Source of the DNA: Burkholderia sp. IMCC1007
Lineage (GTDB): Bacteria > Pseudomonadota > Gammaproteobacteria > Burkholderiales > Burkholderiaceae
Assembly (NCBI RefSeq): GCF_027257875.1
Contig: NZ_JAPVQY010000063.1
Coordinates: 1-45,924, forward strand
Direction: 5' to 3'
Length of the DNA stretch: 45,924 nucleotides
Made by a program: the position numbers and the translations under genes. Position 1 is the first letter of the stretch. Every line of letters starts with the position of its first letter. Positions 20,301-28,711 of the stretch are shown in pieces. The notes below the pieces were generated by a model. The model worked only from the letters and a program-made list of their open reading frames with translations, was not told the DNA's origin and did not search any database.

Positions 20301-20975
20301 TCAGGGGCGCGCCGCAATCTCGTCGAGGTGCCACAGCAGATCGGCCGGATCGTCGTACACGCGCAGCGCGCCCGAGCGTTCGAGTTCGTCGCTGCCGTAC
20401 CCGCCCGACAGCAGCCCGACCCCCAGCGCGCGGCAGCGGCTCGCGGCGAGCATGTCCCAGATGCTGTCGCCGACCACCACCGAATGTTCGATCGGCACGT
20501 TCAGCTTCGCGGCGGCGGTCAGGAACAGGTCGGGGTCCGGCTTCGCATACTTGACCTGGTCGCGCGTGACCACCACGTTCTTGGCCGGATCGACGCCGAG
20601 CGCTTCCAGGTTGATGGCCGCCGTCTCCATCCGGCCGCTCGTCGCGATCGCCCAGCGTATGCCCGCGTTCGTCAGCGCGGCGAGCAATTCGCGCGCGCCG
20701 GGCAGCGGCCGCACCTGCGCGCGCAGCCGCTGGTACGCGGCCGCATGCAGCCGCGCGAGCCGTTCGACGCGCTCGGCGTCGATGTCGCCGGCCGTCTCGC
20801 GCAGCAGCTGGTTCAGGAACAGGCCGCCGCTCATGCCGATCTTGCGATGGATGCGCCACACCGACAGTTCGATGCCCTCGGCATCGAGCGCTTCCTTCCA
20901 CGCGAGCACGTGTTGGTAGACGCTGTCGACGAGCGTGCCGTCGAGATCGAACAGAAATGACGTTTCAATGCGCAT
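20301..20975 (-). CDS. HAD-superfamily phosphatase (phosphoglycolate-phosphatase-like)
   Basis: A 224-residue soluble HAD hydrolase. Motif I is FLFDLDGTLVDS (nucleophile Asp10, Asp12), motif II is AIATSGR, motif III includes the Lys of KYAKPDPDLF, and motif IV is VVVGDSIWDMLAA. The alpha-helical cap between residues 18 and 90 marks subfamily I (PGP/beta-phosphoglucomutase type). The ATG at 20973-20975 was chosen for GGAG seven bases upstream; the longer frame to 21041 lacks a site. The substrate is unknown; phosphoglycolate or a sugar phosphate are both possible. It stands alone, divergent from the MFS gene across 218 bp. Confidence 0.9.
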   Translation of the reverse strand: MRIETSFLFDLDGTLVDSVYQHVLAWKEALDAEGIELSVWRIHRKIGMSGGLFLNQLLRETAGDIDAERVERLARLHAAAYQRLRAQVRPLPGARELLAALTNAGIRWAIATSGRMETAAINLEALGVDPAKNVVVTRDQVKYAKPDPDLFLTAAAKLNVPIEHSVVVGDSIWDMLAASRCRALGVGLLSGGYGSDELERSGALRVYDDPADLLWHLDEIAARP

Positions 20976-21193
20976 GGGGTTCTCCTGGCCCGATCGCGTT
21001 CGGGCGTTTCGTCCGCAAAAAACTGCCTGTGTGGATGACATTATCGGCGCGCGACCATGTCATCGCCATGTCCCGCTGAAACGGCGGCAGCCGCGCCAAT
21101 CACCGCAGCAGCGGCGTGTCACGAGCCGCTGGTACAATCGCGGCGACGCACGGGCCGGCTGCCCGCGCCCCCCATTCTTCGTCGATTCCCCGT

Positions 21194-22378
21194 ATGGCAA
21201 CCCCCGACGCCGTCAGTTCCGACCAGTCGTGGTGGGGCGTGTTGGCCCTGGCACTCACTGCCTTCATCTTCAATACCACCGAATTCGTGCCCGTCGCGCT
21301 ATTGAGCGCGATCGGCGACAGCCTGCAGATGCAGCCGACCTCCGTCGGCCTGATGCTGACGATCTACGCGTGGGCGGTCGCGGTCGTGTCGCTGCCGCTG
21401 ACGTTCGTCACGCGGCACGTCGAGCGCCGCAAGCTGCTGATGTGCGCGCTGCTGGTGTTCATCGGCAGCCATGTCGTGACCGGCGTCGCGTGGAATTTCA
21501 CGGTGCTGATGATCGGCCGGCTCGGCATCGCGTGCGCGCATGCGGTGTTCTGGTCGATCTCCGTGCCGCTGGCCGTGCGGCTCGCGCCGAGCGACCGGAA
21601 AAGCCGCGCGCTCGGCCTGCTTGCGATGGGCACGGCGACCGCGATGGTCGCCGGCATTCCGCTCGGACGCGTGATCGGCGAGGCGCTCGGCTGGCGCGTC
21701 ACGTTCCTCGTGATCGGCGGCGCGGCGGCCGTCGCGCTGCTGTTGCTGCGCATGACGCTGCCGCTGCTGCCGAGCCAGGGCGCCGGTTCGCTCGCCAGCA
21801 TCGGCTCGTTCCTGCGCAAGCCGGCGCTGGTGTCGCTGTATGCGATCACCGTGCTGGTCGTGTCCGCGCACTTCACGTCCTACACGTACATCGAGCCGTT
21901 CGTGCAGAGCGTCAATCACGCGAGCAACAGCCGGATCACCTACGTGCTGATCCTGTTCGGCGTCGCCGGCGTGCCGGCCGCGCTGTGCTTCAATCGCGTG
22001 TTTCCCGAGCGGCCGGCCGATTTCCTGCTCGCGTCGATCATTGCGTTGGCCGCGTGTCTGCTGATCCTGTTCCCGAGCGCGCTGAACATCGTCACGCTGT
22101 CGGTCCACACGCTGGTGTGGGGCGGCGCGATCGTCTGTTTCGGTCTCGCGATGCAGGCCTGGGTGCTGAAGCTCGCGCCCGACGCGACCGATCTCGCGGT
22201 GTCGATCTTCTCGGGGCTGTACAACGTCGGGATTGGCGCCGGCGCGCTGCTCGGCAACCATATCGCCGCGGATTTCGGGCTGCCGTGGATCGGCACGTTC
22301 GGCGGCGTGGTCGGGATCTGCTCGGCCGCAATCGCGTGGGTCGCGTTGCGGCTGCATGAGCGGCGGGCGCTGGCGTAA
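21194..22378 (+). CDS. sotB: MFS sugar efflux transporter, SotB-like
   Basis: A 394-residue, 12-helix major facilitator of the DHA1 drug/sugar-efflux type. The N-terminus WWGVLALALTAFIFNTTEFV, the conserved VGLMLTIYAWAV, and SISVPLAVRLAP in helix 5 match SotB (arabinose/IPTG efflux) closely. The ATG at 21194 begins the canonical N-terminus. No clear Shine-Dalgarno precedes it, but a -10-like TACAAT at 21133-21138 would give a leader of about 50 bases; no good -35 was found. An in-frame start at 21116 would add 26 poorly hydrophobic residues and is less likely. It ends 34 bp from the convergent regulator gene. The substrate is inferred from family only. Confidence 0.87.
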   Translation: MATPDAVSSDQSWWGVLALALTAFIFNTTEFVPVALLSAIGDSLQMQPTSVGLMLTIYAWAVAVVSLPLTFVTRHVERRKLLMCALLVFIGSHVVTGVAWNFTVLMIGRLGIACAHAVFWSISVPLAVRLAPSDRKSRALGLLAMGTATAMVAGIPLGRVIGEALGWRVTFLVIGGAAAVALLLLRMTLPLLPSQGAGSLASIGSFLRKPALVSLYAITVLVVSAHFTSYTYIEPFVQSVNHASNSRITYVLILFGVAGVPAALCFNRVFPERPADFLLASIIALAACLLILFPSALNIVTLSVHTLVWGGAIVCFGLAMQAWVLKLAPDATDLAVSIFSGLYNVGIGAGALLGNHIAADFGLPWIGTFGGVVGICSAAIAWVALRLHERRALA

Positions 22379-22412
22379 GCGTCGTCACGGCCGACGCCAG
22401 CCGCCGCATTCA

Positions 22413-23594
22413 TCAATGCGGGTCGCCGCGCCTGAGCCCCGTCGCATCGAGCTGCCTGAGCTTCGCATACAGCGTCGTGCGTGAAATGCCCAGTTGCCGC
22501 GCGGCCGCCGATACATTGCCGTCGTGTTCGTCGAGCGCGCGGCGGATCGCATCGAGCGACTGTTCGTGCAGGCTCGCCTGCGGGCCGGCCGCCGGCACCG
22601 CGCTGCACACGTCGGCGGCGTCTTCGAGCACATCGGCGTGGCGCGCCGTCGTCGCCCGATCGAGCGGCGCGCGCACGGTGCGCACCCATACGTGGCTACC
22701 ATCGTCGCGCGCGATCCGCTGCGGCGTGCGGGCCGGCGTCAACAGGCGGCGCTGCTGCACGGGCGTCGCGCGCGGAAACAGTTGCCGCGGATCGTACGGT
22801 GCGACCGGCCCGGCCGGTGCGAGATCGAGCATCTGCCGCGCCAGCCGGCTCACCGCGCGCACGCGGCCCGCTTCGTCGAGCGCAATGACGCCGGCCAGCG
22901 GCGTGCCGAGCCAGCGCGCATCGTGCTGGACCTGCAGCAGGTAGCAGTCGCGCAGCATCGCATACAGCCGCTGCTCCGCCGACAGCGCCGCGTGCCGAAA
23001 TTGCTCGCGCAACTGCACGACGTTGCGCCGGCCGGTGCCGGTGATGTCGAGCGCGCCGATCACCTCGCCGTCGAACCCGACCAGCGGCACCGCGAGACAG
23101 AACACCCGCGACAACTCGTGGAGATAATGCTGCGCGCCCTCGACGACGGTTTCGGCGCCGTCGTGGATCACGCAGCTCGGCGCGGTCGTGCCGATGTTCG
23201 GCTCGACGATGCTGCGCCCGGCGACGATCGGCGTCAGCAGCGCGTCGTCGCATTGCGGGCTGCGCCGCGCATGGACGATCGTGCCGCGCAGGTTGACGCA
23301 CATGATCGTCCACTCGCTGCCGCCGAACGTAGCCCACAGCGGCTCGATTTCCTGCGCGACGCAGCGGTACAGCCGCTGGTCGGAGCGCGATTCGTCGCGC
23401 TCGCCGAGCATGTCGTACCGGGCGGTCTGCCATGGCAGCAGCCCGGCGTCGCGCGACCGCAGCCACGAGCGCGCGACGCTGGCCGGCAACGCCGTTTCCG
23501 GCAGCGGCTCGCCCGCCGCGAAGCGGGCGCGGAGCCGGTCGAGGTCGACCGGCCGTGAAAGGGATTCAGGGGCCGTATTCACGCTGCGCTCCAT
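22413..23594 (-). CDS. AcoR-like transcriptional regulator lacking the AAA+ domain (GAF-PAS-Fis HTH)
   Basis: A 393-residue regulator. Residues about 40-215 match the N-terminal sensory/GAF region of AcoR-type activators (PASVARSWLRSRDAGL; GRSIVEPNIGTTAPSC). Residues about 225-300 look PAS-like, and 355-390 are a Fis-type helix-turn-helix (GNVSAAARQLGISRTTLYAKL). The central sigma-54-interacting AAA+ domain, with Walker motifs and the GAFTGA loop, is completely absent. It therefore cannot activate sigma-54 promoters by the usual mechanism. It lies 157 bp below the alcohol dehydrogenase gene and probably controls that operon. ATG 23592-23594 is used; a GTG five codons later has a better-spaced GGAG and may be the true start. 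A minus-strand -10-like TATATT occurs at 23650-23655. Confidence 0.87.
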   Translation of the reverse strand: MERSVNTAPESLSRPVDLDRLRARFAAGEPLPETALPASVARSWLRSRDAGLLPWQTARYDMLGERDESRSDQRLYRCVAQEIEPLWATFGGSEWTIMCVNLRGTIVHARRSPQCDDALLTPIVAGRSIVEPNIGTTAPSCVIHDGAETVVEGAQHYLHELSRVFCLAVPLVGFDGEVIGALDITGTGRRNVVQLREQFRHAALSAEQRLYAMLRDCYLLQVQHDARWLGTPLAGVIALDEAGRVRAVSRLARQMLDLAPAGPVAPYDPRQLFPRATPVQQRRLLTPARTPQRIARDDGSHVWVRTVRAPLDRATTARHADVLEDAADVCSAVPAAGPQASLHEQSLDAIRRALDEHDGNVSAAARQLGISRTTLYAKLRQLDATGLRRGDPH

Positions 23595-23751
23595 TTTGGG
23601 TCGAATGTCCGGGCCGGGCGTGCCGGCCGGGCGTGTCGCGCGAATGCGTAATATAGCCCGGCGCCCGAAGACGGGCAGTGTCGAAGGGAGCGCCGCCGCC
23701 GGTGTCGGTGCCCGGGTTCGGGCGGGCGGGCGGCGGCGCGCCCGGCCGCGC

Positions 23752-24879
23752 TCAATGCGGCAGGCGCAGGATCGGCTTGAGCGTGAGCCCCTTGCTGCTG
23801 TCCTCGGCCGCCTGGTTGATCTGCTCGAGCGGATAGAACTTCACCAGCCGGTCGAACGGAAACCGCCCTTGCAGGTGCAGTTGCACGAGCTGCGGAATGA
23901 ACGTCTGCGGCACGCTGTCGCCTTCGACGATGCCGCGGATCGAGCGGCCGCCGAGCAGCAGGTTGTTCACGTCGAATTCCGCCTTGGTGCCGAGCTTGGG
24001 CGCGCCCACGACGCCGATCGTGCCGCGCGAGCCGAGCGCTTCGATCCCTTGCGACAGCACGGCCGGCAGCCCGGTCGATTCGAGCGCGAAGTCGACGCCG
24101 CCGCCGGTGATCTCGCGAATCGCGTCGACGACGTCCACCTGCTTGCTGTTGATCGCGTGCGTCGCGCCGAGTTCGAGCGCCAGCTCGAGCCGCGACGGCA
24201 CGATGTCGACGGCGATGATGGTCGTCGCGCCCGCCACGCGCGCGGCCATCACGGCACTCATGCCGACCGCGCCCGCGCCGAAGCTCGCGAAGCTGCTGCC
24301 CGGGCGCACCTCGAGCGAATGGATCACCGCGCCCGCGCCGGTCTGGATCCCGCAGCCGAGCGGGCCGAGCAGTTCGAGCGGCGCTTCCTTCGGCACCTTG
24401 ATCGCGTTGTTCTCGCGTGCGAGCGCGTAGCTCGCGAACGACGACTGCGCGAAGAAATGATCGTGCAGCGGCTGCCCGGTTTCGTCGCGGATCGCGGTCT
24501 GGCCGTCGGCATCGGCGCCGCCGAAATTCAGCGCGAAGAAGTGCCGGCAATACGCGCCGTGGCCGCCGACGCACGACGCGCAGTGCCCGCACGCGCCGTA
24601 GGTCAGCACGACGTGATCGCCCGCGGCGAGCGTCTTCACGTTCGGCCCGACCGCTTCGACGACGCCCGCGCCTTCGTGGCCGAGCACGGCCGGCAGCGGC
24701 ACCGGATAGTACTGGTCGCGCACGATCAGGTCGGTGTGGCACAGGCCGGTCGCGACGACGCGCACCCGCACCTCGTCGCCGCGCGGCGCGCGGATCCGCG
24801 CGGATTCGATCGAAAAGGGCGCGCCGGTGGCGCGTGCGACGGCCGCGGTGACGGCGCGCGTATCGTTGTCGGTGTACAT
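23752..24879 (-). CDS. Zinc-dependent aryl-alcohol (benzyl alcohol) dehydrogenase
   Basis: A 375-residue medium-chain dehydrogenase that oxidises an aryl alcohol to the aldehyde with NAD+. Catalytic zinc ligands lie in TGLCHTDL and GHEGAGVVE. Structural zinc cysteines lie in CGHCASCVGGHGAYC, and the nucleotide fold is FGAGAVGMSAVMAA. The elements ELLGPLGCGIQTGAG, FPFDRLVKFYPL and AAEDSSKGLTLKP match XylB-type benzyl alcohol dehydrogenase closely. The ATG at 24877-24879 follows AGGAG. It lies 14 bp after the aldehyde dehydrogenase stop, so the two form one operon and would carry out consecutive steps from benzyl alcohol to benzoate. The exact aromatic substrate is inferred. The Burkholderia name is often simply NAD(P)-dependent alcohol dehydrogenase. 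Confidence 0.92.
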   Translation of the reverse strand: MYTDNDTRAVTAAVARATGAPFSIESARIRAPRGDEVRVRVVATGLCHTDLIVRDQYYPVPLPAVLGHEGAGVVEAVGPNVKTLAAGDHVVLTYGACGHCASCVGGHGAYCRHFFALNFGGADADGQTAIRDETGQPLHDHFFAQSSFASYALARENNAIKVPKEAPLELLGPLGCGIQTGAGAVIHSLEVRPGSSFASFGAGAVGMSAVMAARVAGATTIIAVDIVPSRLELALELGATHAINSKQVDVVDAIREITGGGVDFALESTGLPAVLSQGIEALGSRGTIGVVGAPKLGTKAEFDVNNLLLGGRSIRGIVEGDSVPQTFIPQLVQLHLQGRFPFDRLVKFYPLEQINQAAEDSSKGLTLKPILRLPH

Positions 24880-24893
24880 GGTCGGTCTCCTCG

Positions 24894-26366
24894 TCAAATC
24901 GGATACAGCGGCGCTTCGCCCTTGATCGTCAGCCATTGCCACTGCGTGAATTCTTCCCAGTTCGCCGCACCGCCGATGCTCGAGCCGTTGCCCGATGCGC
25001 CGACGCCGCCGAACGGGTTGATCACTTCGTCGTTGACCGTCTGGTCGTTGATGTGCAGCAGCCCCGTGTTCAAGCGCTCGCCGAGCCTCAGCGCGCGGCC
25101 GACGTCGGCCGACAGGATCGCCATCGACAGCCCGTATTCGGTCCGGTTCGCGAGCGCGATCGCGTCTTCGTCGGTATCGAACGGCACGACGATCGCGACC
25201 GGCCCGAAGATTTCCTCGTCGAATGCCGGGTTGCCTGGCGCGACGCCGCTCAGCACGGTCGGCTCGAAGAACAGGTCGCGATGACCGCCGCCCGTCTCGA
25301 CGCGTGCGCCCGCGCGGCGCGCCGCGTCGACCAGGTGTGCGGCATGGTCGCGTTGCGCGGCGTTGATCAGCGGGCCGAGGCCGACGTCCGCGGTCGCGGG
25401 GTCGCCCACGCGCAGGCTTTGTGCCTTCTCGACGAGTTTCGCGACGAAACGGTCGTGAATCGCGCGCTGCACGAGTACGCGGCCGGTCGCCATGCAGATC
25501 TGGCCTTGATGCAGATACGCGCCCCACGCGGCGTTCGCGACGGCGCGGTCGAGGTCGGCATCGTCGAGCACGATCAGCGAGTTCTTGCCGCCGAGTTCGA
25601 GCGACACCTTCTTCAGGTGGCGGCCGGCTGCTTCGCCGACTTTGCGCCCGGCCGCGGTGGAGCCGGTGAACTGGATCATCGCGACGTGCGGATCGGCGAC
25701 CAGCGCCGCGCCGGCCGCGCCGTCGCCGGGCAGCACGTGCAGCACGCCTGCGGGCACGCCGGCCAATTCGAACACGCGCGCGATCGCGATGCCGCCGCAC
25801 ACGGCCGTGCGCGGATCGGGCTTCAGCACGACGGCATTGCCGAGCGCGAGCGCCGGGGCGACCGCGCGCATCGCGAGGTACAGCGGGAAATTGAACGGCG
25901 AGATCACGCCGACCACGCCGCGCGGGCGGCGGCGCGCGAGCGACAGCCGGCCGGCCGCCGACGGCAGCACTTCGCCGGCCGCGCGCGACGGCAGCCCGGC
26001 CGCTTCATGCAGCGCCTTGATCGTGACCGACGTTTCGAACGACGCCTTCGCGCGCGTCGAGCCGCTTTCGCGCACGAGCCAGTCGACGATCGCAGCGCAG
26101 TGCGTTTCGGCGACCGCCGCCGCGCGGCGCAGGACCGCCGCGCGCTCGTCGTATGGCAGGGCGAACCATGCGGGCTGTGCGCGATGCGCGGCGGCCGATG
26201 CGTCGGCGATTGCCGCGCCGTCCGCGAGACCGATGCGGCCCAGCACGTCGCCGGTGGCCGGTTCGATCACGTCGGCCGTGTGCGGGCTCGGTTGCCAGCG
26301 TCCGGTGAAGGTCTTGCCGCGCCACACGTCCGCGTCGAACAGAGGGGTGTTGCTGCTGCTATCCAT
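24894..26366 (-). CDS. Benzaldehyde dehydrogenase (aldehyde dehydrogenase family)
   Basis: A 490-residue NAD(P)+-dependent aldehyde dehydrogenase. Visible landmarks are GVISPFNFPLYLAMR, KPDPRT (cofactor Lys), FTGSTAAGRKVGEAAG, catalytic-base Glu in SLELGGKNSLIV, nucleophile Cys in GQICMATGR, and EEIFGPVAIVVPF. The HQGQICMATGR and PFGGVGASGNGSS forms are those of XylC/vanillin-type aryl aldehyde dehydrogenases. It would oxidise benzaldehyde to benzoate, feeding the ben genes seen further right in the window. The ATG at 26364-26366 follows TGGAG. It is the first gene of the operon with the alcohol dehydrogenase; I found no convincing -35/-10 or -24/-12 promoter in its leader. Benzaldehyde, vanillin and related aldehydes are all possible substrates. 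Confidence 0.92.
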   Translation of the reverse strand: MDSSSNTPLFDADVWRGKTFTGRWQPSPHTADVIEPATGDVLGRIGLADGAAIADASAAAHRAQPAWFALPYDERAAVLRRAAAVAETHCAAIVDWLVRESGSTRAKASFETSVTIKALHEAAGLPSRAAGEVLPSAAGRLSLARRRPRGVVGVISPFNFPLYLAMRAVAPALALGNAVVLKPDPRTAVCGGIAIARVFELAGVPAGVLHVLPGDGAAGAALVADPHVAMIQFTGSTAAGRKVGEAAGRHLKKVSLELGGKNSLIVLDDADLDRAVANAAWGAYLHQGQICMATGRVLVQRAIHDRFVAKLVEKAQSLRVGDPATADVGLGPLINAAQRDHAAHLVDAARRAGARVETGGGHRDLFFEPTVLSGVAPGNPAFDEEIFGPVAIVVPFDTDEDAIALANRTEYGLSMAILSADVGRALRLGERLNTGLLHINDQTVNDEVINPFGGVGASGNGSSIGGAANWEEFTQWQWLTIKGEAPLYPI

Positions 26367-26697
26367 GTAGGCTCCAGAAGAAATTCCGATCCGCCGCGCC
26401 GGGCGTTGCGCCGCCCCGACCGGCATGCGCGCGAGGGTAGGCGGGCGGTGCGGCACCGGGCTATCCGGGTTTCTTCCCACGCGCCGCGAGCGCGTCGATT
26501 GGGGGTGGCGGGCGGTCACGTGTTCGGAAACTGGACAGTTTCGCTGGACAGTTGTCGCTGGTCGCTTGTCCCTTGCCTGGTGGCAGGTGCTGCCGCGGCC
26601 GCCGCGGATTCGATGGGTCCAACTCGATCTTCTTGAAACATCTCTGGCCCATAACTGCCTGGCCACCGAGTCATAGCGTTCGGATGCGGGGCCGATT
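26367..26697. other. Intergenic region left of the T6SS cassette
   Basis: 331 bp between the TrfB-like gene stop and the aldehyde dehydrogenase start. No plausible gene is present; the short frames have no ribosome-binding site or recognisable product. The first half is high-GC like the neighbouring metabolic genes, and the second half is more AT-rich, marking the left edge of the lower-GC cassette. It contains the direct repeat at 26531-26553 and must include the promoter of the aldehyde dehydrogenase operon, which I could not identify. Confidence 0.6.
26531..26553. repeat. Two 10-bp direct repeats, CTGGACAGTT
   Basis: CTGGACAGTT occurs at 26531-26540 and again at 26544-26553, a 13-bp period, with the flanks TCG and GTCG also similar. 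It sits at the GC transition near the left edge of the T6SS cassette. It could be paired half-sites for a regulator such as the AcoR-like protein, or a remnant of a mobile-element end. No matching copy was found near the right edge of the cassette. Confidence 0.5.
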
Positions 26698-27072
26698 TCA
26701 CCTGTTGTCGGCGCATTCTCGATCTGCGGAGACAGTCGCCGCACCTTCGCCGGCTTCTGCCACCTCGTCATTCGGCACCGCTGACATTGCCAATCGGTGA
26801 GCGTCCCGAACCCACGCATGCAATGCGCGCTCGTACTGCGCCGGAATCGTGATCGTCAGCGTGGTAAGGCGCGTGGCGTTGCCTGGGAGCTCCAGATATC
26901 GTTGCCATGCGTTGCGAACGAGCTGCGACATGGCGGAACGGTTGATGCCAAGTTCAGCGGCGAGCGCTCGCTGTGGTCTGCCCTTGACGAAAATCTCATG
27001 CAATGCCCACTGGTTCAACGGCTTGATCCGGGTATCGTGCAGCCGCAACAGTCGGAACTGTGCGGCGGTCAT
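26698..27072 (-). CDS. TrfB/KorA-like DNA-binding protein
   Basis: A small, probably DNA-binding protein. MTAAQFRLL, then KGRPQRALAAELGINRSAMS with QLVRNAWQRYLE, lines up with the helix-turn-helix of plasmid KorA/TrfB repressors (KPQATFATSLGLTRGAVSQ type). After the HTH it continues for about 60 residues, with a middle of Thr/Ile-rich beta type and a Glu/Ala-rich tail. 124 residues are given from the ATG at 27070-27072. The frame stays open to 27180, and TTG or GTG codons a few residues upstream are alternatives; none has a strong ribosome-binding site. It lies 40 bp downstream of the PAAR gene, at the end of the vgrG cassette. On plasmids this family represses replication and transfer genes. 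Its target here is unknown. Confidence 0.72.
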   Translation of the reverse strand: MTAAQFRLLRLHDTRIKPLNQWALHEIFVKGRPQRALAAELGINRSAMSQLVRNAWQRYLELPGNATRLTTLTITIPAQYERALHAWVRDAHRLAMSAVPNDEVAEAGEGAATVSADRECADNR

Positions 27073-27112
27073 GCGGCGTTTCTGTTGCACCACGTTCAAT
27101 CGCTTTAAGAGG

Positions 27113-27376
27113 TTAGTCGATGCCGAATCCAGACATGCTGGAACGCAGCGTAGCGCCACACGTCGTCTTATGGCCGTCAAACGCGGCTTCGCGGCCCTCG
27201 ATGATGAAGTTCGGATCGCCTTCGGCGATCAGGCAAACCTGATGCCCTTCGATCGGACACGTACAAGGATCACCCTTGCGTGCGACGGGCACACCATCGA
27301 CTTTGAAGTTGGACGCGCCGCCCGCAACCTGCCCGCCGTGGTCGGTAGCGTCGCCTACTCGAATTACGTTTCGCAT
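27113..27376 (-). CDS. PAAR-domain protein (T6SS spike tip)
   Basis: An 87-residue protein that is essentially a single PAAR domain: RVGDATDHGGQVAGG, VDGVPVARKGDPCTCPIEGH, IIEGREAAFDGHKTTCG. The Cys and His residues expected to bind the tip metal are present. PAAR proteins sharpen the VgrG trimer and can carry effectors. The ATG at 27374-27376 follows CGGAGG. It has no C-terminal toxin extension, so the cargo is presumably the Tle4 lipase encoded two genes upstream. It lies 16 bp after the immunity gene and is probably in one transcript with vgrG. Confidence 0.93.
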   Translation of the reverse strand: MRNVIRVGDATDHGGQVAGGASNFKVDGVPVARKGDPCTCPIEGHQVCLIAEGDPNFIIEGREAAFDGHKTTCGATLRSSMSGFGID

Positions 27377-27392
27377 TGCTCGTTATCCTCCG

Positions 27393-28687
27393 TTATGCTT
27401 TCGGGGTGTCGTCGGGCGCTTCTGTCGAATCGGGCGGCGCGACATCAGTGGCAGCCACGAGCGTCCACGTAGTAGGGACGCTATGCTTCGATTGCCGACG
27501 CAAAACACGATCCAGAATGCCCGCCTGATTCAACACTTCGACCGGCGGCATCACCGTGCCGAGTTCGAAGTATTGGCGGCTACCACCGACGACAGATAAC
27601 CCGTTCGCCTCCGGGCATGTCCACCATCCGCTACGCGGGCAGACCGCCCCCGTTCGCACGATCGAATGCAGCGGAACCGGCGGCGTGGCCGCATCGCTGA
27701 CATTCGCCTCGCCGGATGCCGATACCGGACGAAGGCGTACCGAGTTCGTGATCGAGTCAAACAGCTTGATGAGTTGCTCGTCGGTCAGGTTCGGGCGATC
27801 CTCACCTTGCCAATCAAGCGTAACGATCACCGTCGGCTTCATTGGCTCAAAGCCCGGCCCTTGTGATTCCCACCTGAACTGAGGCACCCGATAGCCTGTG
27901 CCGGACGGTATGGACCACAGCAGTTCTTCACCGGCGCGACCGTCGACTTCGCGCGGGCCGCGACGAAGCGTCCGGACACCGCTGAACGCAGCGACGAGTT
28001 GTACCGGGATCGAAGCGCCGTCCGCGCGCTGAAGCAGCGATTTTTCGTCGGGACGAGTGGTCATCGTTTGTATCATGACCATTAAACCCGGCGACTTCGG
28101 GAATTTGAAGGAAATAACCGTCGCTTCGTTCTGGCGCGTCGCTCCATCGTCGGAAATAAAGCCATTTTTAAAACAGAAGCCGGGCTGTTGGGGGATTTCA
28201 TCGTTCGGTCGTGCGCGAAGGTTTGGAAGGATCCGTGCCTTTAAGCTATCAACTGTATTTAAATAAGTCTTCCTCCCATGGCGTCATCGTTAACATGAAA
28301 CATTCTCCCGTCGGCCAACTTATAGGCATCAACCGCAAACACCTTTTGGCCATATATTTCACGTGACGTGGAAAGAATCACACCTTCTTTCCCGACGCTA
28401 TCCTTTCGAACGAGGCGAAAACGATTTTTACCCTTTCCGCTCTCGTAGGTATTGACGACTTCGTCTATATATCGATCGAATTTGGTCTGATCGAGATTGT
28501 CAAGTATGGACTCGACCGCCCCTAGGTAGTACTCGCCTCGCAGTCCATTAAGTTGCGAATTTTCTGGCGCATCTACAACGTAACGTCCGAAGCAATATGT
28601 TTTCACGTCATTCATGCCATTGTCGTCAGTCGCGCAAGCGACAGAGGAAATTAAAAATCCAAAAATAAAACAAAATATCGTCCTCAT
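27393..28687 (-). pseudogene. Tli4-type immunity protein gene, broken by a single-base frameshift
   Basis: Two frames together make one Tle4 immunity protein of about 431 residues. The first (28687-28259) begins with a signal peptide (MRTIFCFIFGFLISSVACA) and the Tli4_N motif CFGRYVVDAPEN. It runs to FHVNDDAMGG and then stops after RLI. From the same point the adjacent frame reads KTYLNTVDSLKARILPNL, RARPNDEIPQQPGFCF, KNGFISDDGA without a stop, and joins the Tli4_C part (TLRRGPREVDGRAGEELLW). Restoring one A in GGAAGAC (near 28268-28271, minus strand) rejoins them. The first frame alone would give a 142-residue protein lacking the C-terminal domain. The C-terminal frame has an ATG at 28080-28082 but no signal peptide. 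The protein should sit in the periplasm and neutralise the lipase encoded 24 bp upstream. A sequencing error is possible. Confidence 0.85.
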
Positions 28688-28711
28688 GCCTAAATCATCC
28701 TCTAATAGCCA

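Noticed and set aside
26367..26697. Sigma-54 (-24/-12) promoter for the aldehyde dehydrogenase operon
   Set aside because: No GG-N10-GC pair in a TTGGCAC-N5-TTGC-like context was found on the minus strand, and the nearby regulator lacks a sigma-54 activating domain.
27393..28687. Two separate genes, or a recombinant mosaic of two immunity genes
   Set aside because: The GC difference first suggested this, but the reading frame of the C-terminal half continues upstream through the gap with family-typical sequence right up to the stop of the N-terminal half, so one gene with one lost base is simpler.
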